Shown: in pieces, positions 19,233-28,543 of the stretch | How positions within the stretch are numbered: the first letter of the stretch is position 1 | Layout: each line of letters opens with the position of its first letter | Source of the DNA: Shuttleworthella satelles DSM 14600 | GTDB lineage: Bacteria; Bacillota; Clostridia; Lachnospirales; Lachnospiraceae | Length of the DNA: 64,000 nucleotides | Reading direction: 5' to 3' | Assembly (NCBI RefSeq): GCF_000160115.1 | Contig: NZ_GG665866.1 | Location: forward strand, 856,825-920,824 | The notes under the pieces: generated by a model | The model's database searches: none | What the model was told of the DNA's origin: nothing | Seen by the model: only the letters and a program-made list of their open reading frames with translations | Position numbers and translations under genes: made by a program

Positions 19233-19586
19233 TCAAGACAAGCGCACGCCCTCGACGCGCACATTGACCTCAGAGACCTTGAGTCCGGTCATATTCTCGA
19301 CCGTCGTCTTGATCCGGTCCTGTACCTGGGCACAGACCTTGGGAATCTCATAGCCGAATTCCAGGTTGATAATAATCGCCACCCGAAGCGTATTGTCATC
19401 CGCCCTGACCAGGCGGACGGACCTGGACAGCTTGGACGAGGTCGTCTTGGAAATAGAGCCGGCATCCAGATTCCCGCCCAGAGAGGAGACGCCGTCCACC
19501 TCACAGGCGGCCAGGCCGGCGATAATGGAAAAGACATCATTGGCCACGTTGACGCCCTCATTGATTGCGAAATGATTCTCAGCCAT
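19233..19586 (-). CDS. Asp23/Gls24 family envelope-stress protein
   Basis: A 117-residue Asp23/Gls24 (DUF322) protein. It has the pattern NHFAINEGVNVANDVFSIIAGLAACEVDGV, then conserved LRVAIIINLEFGYEIPKVCAQVQDRI and VSEVNVRVEGV. I chose the ATG at 19586 because AGGAGG precedes it; an upstream start at 19613 is weaker. Such proteins are membrane- or envelope-associated and often sit next to nusB in Firmicutes. Precise role unknown. Confidence 0.88.
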   Translation of the reverse strand: MAENHFAINEGVNVANDVFSIIAGLAACEVDGVSSLGGNLDAGSISKTTSSKLSRSVRLVRADDNTLRVAIIINLEFGYEIPKVCAQVQDRIKTTVENMTGLKVSEVNVRVEGVRLS

Positions 19587-19653
19587 GCAAAGCCTCCTGC
19601 ACTCAAAAGACAAAAAGCGGTAAAAACACGATCAAATTAACAAAAATATTATA

Positions 19654-20727
19654 TCAATCCCTCTCCTGCTGCGCAAGCTTGGCGGCCTGATCCGCGGCCA
19701 TCAGGGCATCTAAAAGCTCCTGAAGATCTCCGTTCAAAATCTTGTCCAGCTTGTACAGAGTCAGATTGATCCGGTGGTCCGTCACCCGACCCTGGGGAAA
19801 ATTATAGGTTCGAATTTTCTCCGAGCGGTCTCCGCTTCCAATCTGCGCGAGGCGGCGGGCAGAGGCCTCCTCCTGCTGACGCAGCATTTCCATGGTATAG
19901 AGCTTGGCCCGCAGCAGGGCAAAGGCCTTGTTCTTGTTCTGCAGCTGGGACTTCTCCGTCTGACTGTAAATAACAATTCCCGTGGGATAGTGGGTCAGCC
20001 GTACGGCGGAATCCGTTGTATTGACGCACTGACCGCCGTTTCCGGAAGCCCGCATCACGTCGATGCGGATGTCCGCCGGATCGATAACTACATCTACCTC
20101 CTGCGCCTCGGGCATAACAGCCACGGTAACTGTCGATGTGTGGATGCGGCCGCCGGATTCTGTGGCGGGGACCCTCTGTACCCGGTGCACGCCGGACTCG
20201 TACTTAAGGGTGGAATAGGCTCCTCTTCCCCTGACCATGAAATTGATCTTCTTCATGCCCCCGATTCCGGTCTCCTCAAGCTCCATCACCTCGCATGCCC
20301 ATCCTCTGGACTCAGCGTAATGGCGGTACATGCGGTAGACCTCCGCCGCGAAGAGGGCCGCCTCATCTCCTCCGGCGCCGCCGCGAATCTCAATGATCAC
20401 GTTCCTGTCATCATTGCTGTCCTTGGGAAGAAGGAGGACCTTGAGCTGATTTTCCAGTTCCTCCGCCGAAGCCCTGGCCTCGGCCAGCTCTTCCTTGGCC
20501 AGCTGGCGCATCTCCTCATCGGACTCCGCGTCAAGCAGCTCCAGAGAATCCTCTATTGACTGTTTTTGCTTTTGATAGGCGCGAAAGGTCTCCACGATCG
20601 GGGCCAGCTCGCTCTGTTCTTTCATCAGCTCCGTGAATTTCGCTCCGTCCGAGGCGATATCCGGCTCCGCGATCTGACGCATGATTTCCTCGTAGCGGGC
20701 AACCAGATCTTCTAGCTTGTCAAACAT
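19654..20727 (-). CDS. prfA: Peptide chain release factor 1
   Basis: Class I release factor for UAA/UAG, 357 residues. The GGQ loop is in [19 protein letters not shown] and the RF1-type PAT stop-codon reader is in [17 protein letters not shown]. It overlaps prmC, which encodes the methyltransferase that modifies the GGQ glutamine, by 8 bp. Confidence 0.96.
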   Translation of the reverse strand: MFDKLEDLVARYEEIMRQIAEPDIASDGAKFTELMKEQSELAPIVETFRAYQKQKQSIEDSLELLDAESDEEMRQLAKEELAEARASAEELENQLKVLLLPKDSNDDRNVIIEIRGGAGGDEAALFAAEVYRMYRHYAESRGWACEVMELEETGIGGMKKINFMVRGRGAYSTLKYESGVHRVQRVPATESGGRIHTSTVTVAVMPEAQEVDVVIDPADIRIDVMRASGNGGQCVNTTDSAVRLTHYPTGIVIYSQTEKSQLQNKNKAFALLRAKLYTMEMLRQQEEASARRLAQIGSGDRSEKIRTYNFPQGRVTDHRINLTLYKLDKILNGDLQELLDALMAADQAAKLAQQERD

Positions 20728-21613
20728 GTATCATCCTTCCTTTCAGAACCCGATCCCTCCCTGAAAGGTCCTGTATGATCTCGATTTCCTCAAAGGGGCC
20801 GTCGGCCAGCATCTGCCGGACAGCCTGTCCCTGATCGAACGCGATTTCCATCAAGAGCCAGCCTCCTTCTCTCAGATAATCCGGAGCCTGACCCGCGATT
20901 CGCCGGTAGAAGGCGAGTCCGTCTTCATCCCCGTCCAAAGCCATACGGGGCTCGTGATCTCTCACCTCCGGCATCAGATCCTCCAGCTGCCCGGAGGGAA
21001 TATAGGGGGGATTGGCCGTAATCAGGTCAAAGCTTCCCTCAATCTCCGCAAAGAGGTCTGAGAGGACAAATGCAGCGGATACCCCATTTCTTTTGGCGTT
21101 CTCTCTCGCGACAGCCAGAGCCTCGGGCGAGAGATCAGCGGCCAGTCCATGTATCGGTGTTTCCTGTCCCCGGGCGAGCGCGAGAAGGGAAATCAGGATG
21201 CAGCCGCTTCCGGTACAGAGATCAAGCAGACGGATTTCTCTGTCCGCGTTTGCCTGTCTATTTTTGACGCTGCCCGATTGAAGCGAGGCAAGAATCGTAA
21301 GTCCCTCCTCCACCAGAGTCTCCGTGTCCTGCCGGGGGCAGAGGACATGCTCATTGACCATGAAGTCAAGGCCCATAAAGGCCTGGCTTCCTGTGATCTG
21401 CTGGAGGGGAATTCGCTGCGCCCGCCGTTCGATGCAGCTGCGATATTTCCCGAGCAGAGCATCCGGCATCTGCTCTCCATCGGACAGAATTAAGTCTACA
21501 TGCCTTCTGCCGCTTGCAAATTCCAGAAGATAACCTGCATCCAGCGCAAAGTCAGGAACCTGGGCTGTCTGCAATTGTTCTTTGCCCCAGGTCAGGGCCT
21601 CCCGATAGGTCAT
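20720..21613 (-). CDS. prmC: Release factor glutamine methyltransferase
   Basis: Methylates the GGQ glutamine of release factors. The 297-residue protein has the SAM motif [18 protein letters not shown] and the catalytic NPPY in [16 protein letters not shown]. The ATG at 21613 is chosen because AAGGAG is 7 nt away; a GTG two codons upstream is too close to it. The start lies inside the yqhQ 3' end (62-bp overlap). Confidence 0.93.
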   Translation of the reverse strand: MTYREALTWGKEQLQTAQVPDFALDAGYLLEFASGRRHVDLILSDGEQMPDALLGKYRSCIERRAQRIPLQQITGSQAFMGLDFMVNEHVLCPRQDTETLVEEGLTILASLQSGSVKNRQANADREIRLLDLCTGSGCILISLLALARGQETPIHGLAADLSPEALAVARENAKRNGVSAAFVLSDLFAEIEGSFDLITANPPYIPSGQLEDLMPEVRDHEPRMALDGDEDGLAFYRRIAGQAPDYLREGGWLLMEIAFDQGQAVRQMLADGPFEEIEIIQDLSGRDRVLKGRMIHV

Positions 21614-22631
21614 TTGCACGCTCCTTGGCTTCCACGCCTTCCATTTTCGTATGGATCGAATCAGAATGCTCCCGAACCGTTCCTAGATTCTCCCTCTGCC
21701 AGGTCTTCCAGTCAAAGACCGCCTCCACAGAAGCAATGCCCACTTCCATCATCTCATCCTCAGGCTCCTGCGTCGTCAGCCCCTGAATCCACAGACCGGG
21801 CGCAGACAAAATCCGCAGCCAGCGCGCATCGCTTCGGCCTGCCAGACGGATAAACTCATAGGAAATCCCGGCGATCAAGGGCACAAGCAAAATACGAAGA
21901 AGAAGCTGCAGCAAGGGCTGGTCAGCCCGAATCAGCATGAATACGAAGACAGAGATCATCAGAACCAGGAAGATGAAGCTGGTTCCGCACCGCTTATGGC
22001 GGCAGGACGCCCTGCGGACATTGACCAGATTCAGTTCCCAACCGTTTTCAATACAGTTAATGCACTTGTGCTCCGCCCCGTGATACATATAGGTTCGGTG
22101 AATATCCTCTGTCCTGCCGATGAAAAGCAGATAGACCAAGAATATTGCCACTCGAATAACACCCTCCAGAAGTGCCAGAAGAGCCGAAGATGAAATCACG
22201 CGGGCAAAGAAGCGGGAGAGACCATAGGGGAGGGCAAGAAACAGAGCCAGAGCAATCAGCAGGGAGAGGGCCAGCGTTCCAAAGAGTGCCGCCGTTTCTT
22301 TTCGCTTTTCCCCCGCAGGCGCATTTGTCCTCAGACAAGTCCCGTCGCTTCGAGAGCCGGCATTTTCCCTATCTCCCCCTTGCTCCTTGTCCTCATCTTC
22401 GAAATATTCTGCCGATTTCATCAGGCTTCTGATCCCCAGCAAGAGGGATGACAGGAAGTTCTCCGTTCCTCTTAAAATGGGAATCCGGGCAAAGCGCTGT
22501 CCCTTTCCTATATTTTCAACTGTGACCTCAATCTGTCCATCGGGCTTTCGAACCGCGATGGCATAGCGATCCTGATTTCGCATCATGATCCCCTCAATAA
22601 CAGCTTGTCCGCCAATACCGGAATATGCCAT
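21552..22631 (-). CDS. yqhQ: DUF1385 membrane protein (YqhQ family)
   Basis: A 359-residue DUF1385 protein. The conserved N-terminus is SGIGGQAVIEGIMMRNQDRYAIAVR; the YMYHGAEHKCINCIENG and VRRASCRHKRCGTSFIFLVL segments are the family hallmark, with several membrane helices at about 115-175 and 215-265. A charged linker (about 83-115) and a tail of about 50 residues after GLWIQGLTTQEPEDEMMEV are longer than the family core. It belongs to the rho-rpmE-yqhQ-prmC-prfA block. Biochemical role unknown. Confidence 0.88.
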   Translation of the reverse strand: MAYSGIGGQAVIEGIMMRNQDRYAIAVRKPDGQIEVTVENIGKGQRFARIPILRGTENFLSSLLLGIRSLMKSAEYFEDEDKEQGGDRENAGSRSDGTCLRTNAPAGEKRKETAALFGTLALSLLIALALFLALPYGLSRFFARVISSSALLALLEGVIRVAIFLVYLLFIGRTEDIHRTYMYHGAEHKCINCIENGWELNLVNVRRASCRHKRCGTSFIFLVLMISVFVFMLIRADQPLLQLLLRILLVPLIAGISYEFIRLAGRSDARWLRILSAPGLWIQGLTTQEPEDEMMEVGIASVEAVFDWKTWQRENLGTVREHSDSIHTKMEGVEAKERANDLSGGPDLGQRTIADSPGS

Positions 22632-22761
22632 AAATCACCCTTTATATTCTCATATTTGTCTGTCACATATCAATTTGCAATTTGCAGATCCCTGTCATCA
22701 AGTTATATCCCGGCGAAGGGCAGAAGATTTTACAGAGAATGCATTTACGCAGTAACCTTGG

Positions 22762-22840
22762 ATATAAAGAAAAGAGACTGTGACCTATAGAAAAGATCGG
22801 CCGCGATAAGTGGTCGTCTTTCTATTGTCACAGCCTCTCT
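22762..22840 (-). terminator. Long-stem terminator after rpmE
   Basis: The arms at 22773-22796 and 22817-22838 pair almost throughout (AGAGACTGTGAC against GTCACAGCCTCT, then CTATAGAAAAGA against TCTTTCTAT). On the minus strand the stem is followed by CTTTTCTTTATA. Confidence 0.8.
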
Positions 22841-22857
22841 TGCGATCTGATATCGAA

Positions 22858-23061
22858 TTACTCGCTGATGCCGTACTTCTTGTTGAAGCGGTCGATGCGT
22901 CCGCGGGCCTTGGCAGCCTTCTGCTGACCGGTGTAGAAGGGATGGCACTTGGAGCAGATCTCGACGTGAATGTTCTCCTTGGTCGAACCGGTGACGAAGC
23001 TGTTGCCGCAGTTGCATGTCACTGTTGCCTGATAATAATCCGGATGAATACCCTGTCTCAT
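22858..23061 (-). CDS. rpmE: 50S ribosomal protein L31
   Basis: A 67-residue zinc-type L31 with cysteines C16, C18, C36 and C39 (TCNCGNSF and [10 protein letters not shown]). It begins [19 protein letters not shown], a typical L31 start. It has its own promoter, a possible hairpin leader and a strong terminator, so it is a single-gene unit within the rho-prfA block. Confidence 0.97.
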   Translation of the reverse strand: MRQGIHPDYYQATVTCNCGNSFVTGSTKENIHVEICSKCHPFYTGQQKAAKARGRIDRFNKKYGISE

Positions 23062-23107
23062 ACTGATACCTCTTTATCATTGATACGATACGTTGATTCC
23101 CTGTTTC

Positions 23108-23123
23108 ATGTCCCTGCGGACAT
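23108..23123 (-). promoter_or_regulatory. Hairpin in the rpmE leader, possible L31 autoregulatory element
   Basis: ATGTCC and GGACAT form a perfect 6-bp stem with a 4-nt loop, between the rpmE promoter and its start codon. Ribosomal protein leaders, including L31 leaders, often use such hairpins. Function here is inference from position. Confidence 0.3.
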
Positions 23124-23160
23124 ACACGATACTATTTACATCCCGATAAACAGCTTTTTT

Positions 23161-23189
23161 ATATTAGCACGGTCTCTCATCTTTTGCAA
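23161..23189 (-). promoter_or_regulatory. Promoter of rpmE
   Basis: TTGCAA (23184-23189) and TAATAT (23161-23166) lie 17 bp apart on the minus strand, about 100 bp before the rpmE start. Confidence 0.6.
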
Positions 23190-23295
23190 GGTATCTCCCA
23201 ATCACTTTTTGCATCTTATCCTTATCCTTAATCGTTTCTTTCACAGATTACGAAAGGGGCTGTAATCAAACGCTCTCCCTTCAACATCTCGCAAA

Positions 23296-24219
23296 TCAGC
23301 CAAAATACTGCTGATACATTTGTTCTAAATTTTCGACGGACAGATCCTGGTTGTACAGGAAAGGAGAGGCAATCGTAAAACCCGAAACAAGGGTGGCGTA
23401 TTTCATACATATCTCAGCTGGAAACCCATTTTTGACTCCGTAAAGATAACCTGAGACAAAAGCGTCTCCCGCGCCGTTACTGTCAACGGGAGAAAATTGC
23501 TCCACAATATCCTGAAATATTTCTTTTCCGTCCGGGCTAAAATACTCTGCACCCTTTTTACCATGCGTACAAACAACGAATTGTTTATCCCGAAGAAGAG
23601 CACTTACCACCTCCTTCACTTTTTCTTCTGTCTTAAGGACATCCGAACTCATAAAAACGGCATTTGCGAAAGGAAGAAATTCCTGATGCCAGGGATTTAT
23701 CCCGTCAAAATCATGAATATCCACCCAGATTTTATGTTTATGTTTTTTGAGAATAGGGAATAGATGTTTGACAAACTCACAGATATCTAACAGGATAATA
23801 TCTGCCTCTTCAATGCTTTTTTCATAGGCAATGATGTCAAAATCCTGTCCAAATTTACCATAGTCCGTATAAATACTAATTCTCTCCCCATTTTTATTCA
23901 TCAGATTCGTATGTCTTTCCGTGGAAGTCTCATCTTCAATATACTGATAGTTGATACCCTCGGATTCTAAGCTGGCCCGTATCTTTCGGCCTGCATCATC
24001 ATTTGCCAGTTTGGTCAACAAAGTGACATTAAAACCCAATCTATGTAAATTGATAGCTTTCCCGGAAGCCGTTCCACCTAGTACATCTCGGCGGGCACTG
24101 GCAAAGCAGGTGCCTGCTTTTTTAGGAAAATCCTCTATATCAATAATTGTATCCCAGGAGCATGTTCCAATAACGAGTACCTTAAGTTGTTTATGCTTCA
24201 TATTCATATAACCATCCAT
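23296..24219 (-). CDS. PfkB-family sugar/nucleoside kinase, AT-rich insertion
   Basis: A 307-residue ribokinase-fold kinase. The N-terminal GGTASGKAINLHRLGFNVTLLTKLANDDAG and the C-terminal catalytic SPVDSNGAGDAFVSGYLYG (aspartate in the DTxGxGD-type loop) identify the PfkB family. The substrate cannot be told. Two hand-counted lines inside the gene are 32-33% GC against 57% for a line in rho next door, and it sits between rpmE and rho, which are normally adjacent, so it looks acquired. The start is uncertain: ATGs lie at 24219, 24207 and 24201, none with a strong ribosome site. Confidence 0.82.
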   Translation of the reverse strand: MDGYMNMKHKQLKVLVIGTCSWDTIIDIEDFPKKAGTCFASARRDVLGGTASGKAINLHRLGFNVTLLTKLANDDAGRKIRASLESEGINYQYIEDETSTERHTNLMNKNGERISIYTDYGKFGQDFDIIAYEKSIEEADIILLDICEFVKHLFPILKKHKHKIWVDIHDFDGINPWHQEFLPFANAVFMSSDVLKTEEKVKEVVSALLRDKQFVVCTHGKKGAEYFSPDGKEIFQDIVEQFSPVDSNGAGDAFVSGYLYGVKNGFPAEICMKYATLVSGFTIASPFLYNQDLSVENLEQMYQQYFG

Positions 24220-24292
24220 TTAAAATGACTGTCCTGGATTCTGCAACTTTCTACACAAACATCATCCAAACATCTGCGTACCCAAACAAAGA

Positions 24293-26332
24293 TCAAAAAA
24301 TCGGATGACGCAGAAGCTGCCGGATGAAGTCCTTATTGTCCTTGGTGTGGGCAAACATATTGAGCAGATCCTCCGTATTCTCTTCTGCCCGGCGGCCGTT
24401 AATCCCCCGGTGCATAATACGGGCCGCTTCCATCTCGTCAGCGTCCAGCAGGAGGTCTTCTCTTCTGGTTCCGCTGGCCACAATATCCACCGCAGGGAAA
24501 ATGCGGCGTTCAGACAGCCTTCTGTCCAAAATCAGCTCCATATTGCCGGTCCCCTTGAACTCCTCGTAGACCACATCGTCCATACGGCTGCCGGTATCCA
24601 CAAGAGCTGTCGCCAGAACAGTCAGACTGCCGCCCTCTCTCATATTGCGGGCCGCTCCGAAGAAGCGCTTTGGCATATAAAGAGCCGCCGTATCCAGTCC
24701 CCCAGAGAGAATGCGGCCGGAAGAGGTCACCGTCAGATTATAGGCGCGGGCCAGCCGGGTAATAGAATCCAGGAGAATGATCACGTCCTCCCCCTGTTCC
24801 ACCAGGCGCTTGGCGCGTTCAATTACCATTTCAGAGACCTTGGTGTGGTGATCAGGCATCTGGTCGAAGGTGGAATAGATGATCTCCACATTGTCGCCCA
24901 CGATGGTCTCCTTCATGTCGGTGACCTCCTCGGGGCGCTCATCGATCAGGAGGATCATCATGTGCATCTCGGGATGGTTTTCCTGCACACTCTTGGCCAC
25001 TTCCTTGAGCAGGGTCGTCTTGCCTGCCTTGGGCGGAGAGACGATCAGTCCTCTCTGGCCCTTGCCGATGGGGGCAATCAGATCAATGACACGGCTGGCG
25101 ACCGAACTTCCTTTTCGCTCGAGACGCAGCCGCTCCCTTGGGAAAATCGGCGTCAGATTCTCAAAGGACTGACGGCCCCGCAGCTCCTCCGGATTACGTC
25201 CATTGATACTGTTGATCCGAAGGAGGGCAGCGAACTTATCTGTGGGATTATTTCTCTTCTTAAGCCCCTCGACCCGGTCGCCGGTTTTCATGGCGAAGCG
25301 GCGGATCTGAGAGGGCGCCACATAGGCGTCGTCCTCTCCCGTCAGGAAATTATCCGTGTGCAAAAAGCCGTATCCATCGGGCATAATCTCTAAAATGCCA
25401 TCAGCCTCGCTGGCGTCAGACATCTGTTCAGCCAGCTGGGGAGAAACGGCATCGCTGACTTCTTCCCTGTGAGGCCTGAAGCTGTGGCCATACTCACTGT
25501 AGGATCTGCGCGGCGACTCGTGGTAGGTCTCCTGCCTGTCTCCCCTCGATTCATCCCTGGAGTCGTAACTCCTGCGCGAATCGGCTGAATCCTGCTCATG
25601 GCGACGGGGCCGATCAAAGGTCTGTTCCTGCTCATGGCGGCGGGGCCGGTCGGAGGTCTGTTCCTGCTCATGGCGGCGGGGCCGGTCGGAAGTCTGTTCC
25701 TGCTCATGGCGACGGGGCCGGTCAAGCCCCTGTTCATTGTATCTGCGGTAGAAGCCGGAATATCCCCCGTGTCCCGCCGCGTCCGCGGATTCTTCTTCCA
25801 CTCCCAGGTCCATATGTCTCTTGGGGCGGTGCTGGGTCTTCCCGATTTCCTCCCTCGACTGGTCCTCTGACAGCTGGTTCTCTGTCCTTCGAGCAGGTGT
25901 CCTCCGCTTTGCGCGCCCGATCTCAGGCGATGGTTGAGAATTCTCCGGATTCCCGCTCTCTCTCTTCTGCTCTTCCGAGCCCGCGCTCTCAGCGACCGCG
26001 GTTGTATCGGCGGACAGCTGATCCTCAACCCGCTTCTTCCGGGGTCTTCCTCTCCGCCTGACCGGTTTTACAGCTTCTCCATCGGTCGAAGCGGCATTCT
26101 CTGCCTCTTCCGTCTCGCTTCCCGTCGACTTCTCTGTGATCTTTCCTGTCCTCAGCGCTCTCTCCGCCGCCGCGACATCCTCAGTCTCTCTGGCATCTAA
26201 AGCCACCATCTCGGCGATCAGATCCGCCTTGCGTCGATTTGTGACGCGCTTGATCCCCCTCTTCTTGGCAATGGCCTTTAAATCGACCAGCTTCAGGGTT
26301 TTGTAACGGGCTTCCATAGCACTTGTAGCCAT
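24293..26332 (-). CDS. rho: Transcription termination factor Rho with long disordered insert
   Basis: RNA-dependent hexameric ATPase that ends transcription. At 679 residues it is much longer than the usual 420-430. The order is an N-terminal helical SAP-like segment (about 1-40), a charged, Arg/Glu/Gln-rich disordered region (about 50-305) with a 12-residue repeat [12 protein letters not shown], then the cold-shock RNA-binding fold ([16 protein letters not shown]) and the RecA-like ATPase ([41 protein letters not shown]). ATG at 26332 is chosen as GAGGAG lies 6 nt upstream; a TTG two codons earlier is too close. Disordered inserts in Rho are known to drive condensate or prion-like behaviour in some bacteria. 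Confidence 0.96.
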   Translation of the reverse strand: MATSAMEARYKTLKLVDLKAIAKKRGIKRVTNRRKADLIAEMVALDARETEDVAAAERALRTGKITEKSTGSETEEAENAASTDGEAVKPVRRRGRPRKKRVEDQLSADTTAVAESAGSEEQKRESGNPENSQPSPEIGRAKRRTPARRTENQLSEDQSREEIGKTQHRPKRHMDLGVEEESADAAGHGGYSGFYRRYNEQGLDRPRRHEQEQTSDRPRRHEQEQTSDRPRRHEQEQTFDRPRRHEQDSADSRRSYDSRDESRGDRQETYHESPRRSYSEYGHSFRPHREEVSDAVSPQLAEQMSDASEADGILEIMPDGYGFLHTDNFLTGEDDAYVAPSQIRRFAMKTGDRVEGLKKRNNPTDKFAALLRINSINGRNPEELRGRQSFENLTPIFPRERLRLERKGSSVASRVIDLIAPIGKGQRGLIVSPPKAGKTTLLKEVAKSVQENHPEMHMMILLIDERPEEVTDMKETIVGDNVEIIYSTFDQMPDHHTKVSEMVIERAKRLVEQGEDVIILLDSITRLARAYNLTVTSSGRILSGGLDTAALYMPKRFFGAARNMREGGSLTVLATALVDTGSRMDDVVYEEFKGTGNMELILDRRLSERRIFPAVDIVASGTRREDLLLDADEMEAARIMHRGINGRRAEENTEDLLNMFAHTKDNKDFIRQLLRHPIF
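25593..25736. repeat. 36-bp tandem repeat in the rho insert, four units
   Basis: Units at 25593, 25629, 25665 and 25701, each starting TGCTCATGGCG. They encode four copies of the 12-residue [12 protein letters not shown] repeat. The last unit diverges at its end. Confidence 0.95.
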
Positions 26333-26572
26333 CAGCAACTCCTCAAAAATGAATATTTGATTCGACGAATGATTTCAAAGTGAATTTCATTGTCCAAACG
26401 GACCTATATGTGATGAATTCAATACTGGAAGTATATCTTATATATTCTGCGTATGCTATCATTATTTTAAATTTTATGAACAGGCAGGATATTGAGTCGC
26501 TTCTTGTAGCCGCAACTGTCTGGGCCATTGCCGGGCGCCAGGCAAGCTAAGCCGGCCAGAAAAGCTTATGCC

Positions 26573-27109
26573 ATGGCAGGGAAGGATTTCATTTTGACCG
26601 AACAGAATCTCCTCTTCAAAATAATGGTTTTGCAATTGATCCACTCCGCTCAGGAGCCCTTGAGCAAGTCGCAGATCACAGACTTTTTCACAGATTTCCG
26701 CTACGCGGACTACTTTCGCGTTCAGTCTGTCATCTTTGAACTGCTTGAAAGCCAAATGCTGATCGAGGGTCCCAGATCCACAGTTCACCTCTACAGACTC
26801 AGCGAGGAGGGCGAGAGAACTCTTGAGGCCTTCTCGGACCGTATCAGCGAGGCAATCGCCGGAGACATCCGGGCCTATCTCTCATCTCAGGGCAAACGAA
26901 TCTGCCGGGAGAACTCCCTGACCGCCAATTATGACAGGTCTGTCGGCGGCGGCTATATTGTCCGCCTGATTGCCAGAGAGGGGAATCAGGAAATCATCCG
27001 TCTCGATTTGCACGTGACCGGGAAAGAACAGGCTGAAGCCCTCTGCTACAACTGGAAAATCCGCTACGATGAAGTCTATATGCAGATCGTAGATCTCCTG
27101 CTTCAATAG
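26573..27109 (+). CDS. DUF4364 family protein
   Basis: A 178-residue protein matching DUF4364, a clostridial family with an N-terminal winged-helix-like part (LLFKIMVLQLIHSAQEPLSKSQITDFF and YFRVQSVIFELLESQMLIE) and a C-terminal domain (GGGYIVRLIAREG). I chose the ATG at 26573 as it matches the usual family N-terminus; its ribosome site is weak. It is divergent from rho and overlaps the 3' end of the MATE gene by 7 bp. The winged-helix look suggests DNA binding, but no function is established. Confidence 0.75.
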   Translation: MAGKDFILTEQNLLFKIMVLQLIHSAQEPLSKSQITDFFTDFRYADYFRVQSVIFELLESQMLIEGPRSTVHLYRLSEEGERTLEAFSDRISEAIAGDIRAYLSSQGKRICRENSLTANYDRSVGGGYIVRLIAREGNQEIIRLDLHVTGKEQAEALCYNWKIRYDEVYMQIVDLLLQ

Positions 27110-28446
27110 AGCCGATATTTCTCTCGATACCGCGTCACAAGAAAGCCCGTCAGAAGGATAGCCCCCGTCTCGACCAGGGCCGCAATCATCCAGAGAGAGG
27201 TCCCTCCCAAAATAAGCGGCAAAAGCAGCACAAGAACGACCTGCAAAAGGACAGACCTGACCAGGGACAAAACCGCTGACACTTTTCCATTGCCCAGAGC
27301 TGTAAAGAGGGCTGAACCGAATATATTGAATCCCATAAAAAGATAAGCGACGCTGTAAATTCTCATCCCGCGCACGGTCAGCGCATACAGCTGTGGATTG
27401 TAGCCGACGAAAATCCCAGCCAGAAGACCGGCGCTGAGTTCCGCCAGAAGCGTCAGAATCAGACTGGCCCCTGCGAGGAGAGACAGACTGCGCCGAAAGA
27501 GATTGCGCAATTCCGCCTGATTCCTGGCTCCATACTGGTAACTGATGATTGGAGAAACGCCCATGGCGTAGCCAAAGAAAATGCCCACAAAAATGAAATT
27601 GACGTACATAATCACACCGTAAGCCGCAATTCCATTGGTCCCCATGTAGCAAAGGAGCTGTCTGTTGTAGAGCATGCCGATAAAGGAGGCGGCGGCGTTG
27701 GACAAGAACTCACTGGCGCCGTTGGTACAGGTTTTCACCAGAGCCCAGGGCATCCAGCCTGTCTTTCCCAATCGCAGCGGAGTCTTATTGGGCAGAATAA
27801 AAAAGACCAGAGGAACCAGCCCTCCCACCAGTTCGCTTCCCACGGTTGCCCAGGCAGCCCCTGCCAGCCCGAGGCCAAATCCTGCCACAAAGACATAATC
27901 GAGGATCATGTTCGTCACGCCGGCAATTACCGTGATCCAAAAGCCCATGCGGGGGCGTTCCGCGGCGATCAGAAAGCTCTGAAAAAAGTGCTGCAGCATA
28001 AAGGCGGTCATGCTGACCATACTGATCCTGGCATAGAGAACGCCATAGGGAAGCAGTTCCTCCGAAGCTCCCAGAAGCACTGCCGCCTGCGGGGCAAACA
28101 GGTATCCCAGCAAAGAGAGAAGGATCCCCAGGACCATAAGAGTATAGGTTGTCAGAGAAAAAATCTCCTTTGCCTGTCTCTCCTCCTTTTGTCCCAGCTT
28201 CAGAGAGACCAGGGCGACGCCGCCTGTACCGAACATAAAGCCCACTGCCGCGATCAACATCAGAAGGGGCATCACCAGATTCAGAGCCGCAAAGGCAACT
28301 TCTCCGGCGTAATTGGACACAAAAAAGCCGTCCACAATGCCGTAAATGGACGTGAAAATCATGGTCAAAATGGAGTGGCTGGTGAAACGCAAAAGCTTCC
28401 TGTCATCAAAATGATCCGCCAGACTGATTGCCTTTCTGTCGGCCAT
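27103..28446 (-). CDS. MATE family efflux transporter
   Basis: A 447-residue membrane protein with twelve hydrophobic segments in the MATE pattern. The N-terminal repeat includes SIYGIVDGFFVSNYAG and GFMFGTGGVALVSLKLGQ, and the second repeat VSPIISYQYGARN. MATE proteins export cationic drugs or other small molecules with sodium or proton uptake. The substrate is unknown. It is transcribed in the same direction as the flavin reductase 97 bp upstream. Confidence 0.9.
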   Translation of the reverse strand: MADRKAISLADHFDDRKLLRFTSHSILTMIFTSIYGIVDGFFVSNYAGEVAFAALNLVMPLLMLIAAVGFMFGTGGVALVSLKLGQKEERQAKEIFSLTTYTLMVLGILLSLLGYLFAPQAAVLLGASEELLPYGVLYARISMVSMTAFMLQHFFQSFLIAAERPRMGFWITVIAGVTNMILDYVFVAGFGLGLAGAAWATVGSELVGGLVPLVFFILPNKTPLRLGKTGWMPWALVKTCTNGASEFLSNAAASFIGMLYNRQLLCYMGTNGIAAYGVIMYVNFIFVGIFFGYAMGVSPIISYQYGARNQAELRNLFRRSLSLLAGASLILTLLAELSAGLLAGIFVGYNPQLYALTVRGMRIYSVAYLFMGFNIFGSALFTALGNGKVSAVLSLVRSVLLQVVLVLLLPLILGGTSLWMIAALVETGAILLTGFLVTRYREKYRLY

Positions 28447-28494
28447 ATCCTGCTCCTTTTCACACGGAATATTTCATATCGGCAAGCCTGTATC

Positions 28495-28533
28495 GCGCGT
28501 GTTTTCAGCGCGTGTTCTCAGCATATGTTCTCT
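28495..28533. repeat. 13-bp tandem repeat, three units, before the MATE gene
   Basis: GCGCGTGTTTTCA, GCGCGTGTTCTCA and GCATATGTTCTCT follow one another directly, between the flavin reductase stop and the MATE start. Confidence 0.8.
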
Positions 28534-28543
28534 TCGCCTCTTT

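Noticed and set aside
25598-25870. Hydrophobic repeat frame on plus opposite the rho insert
   Set aside because: The hydrophobic peptide repeats are just the complement of the 36-bp array in rho; rho is certain in the other strand.
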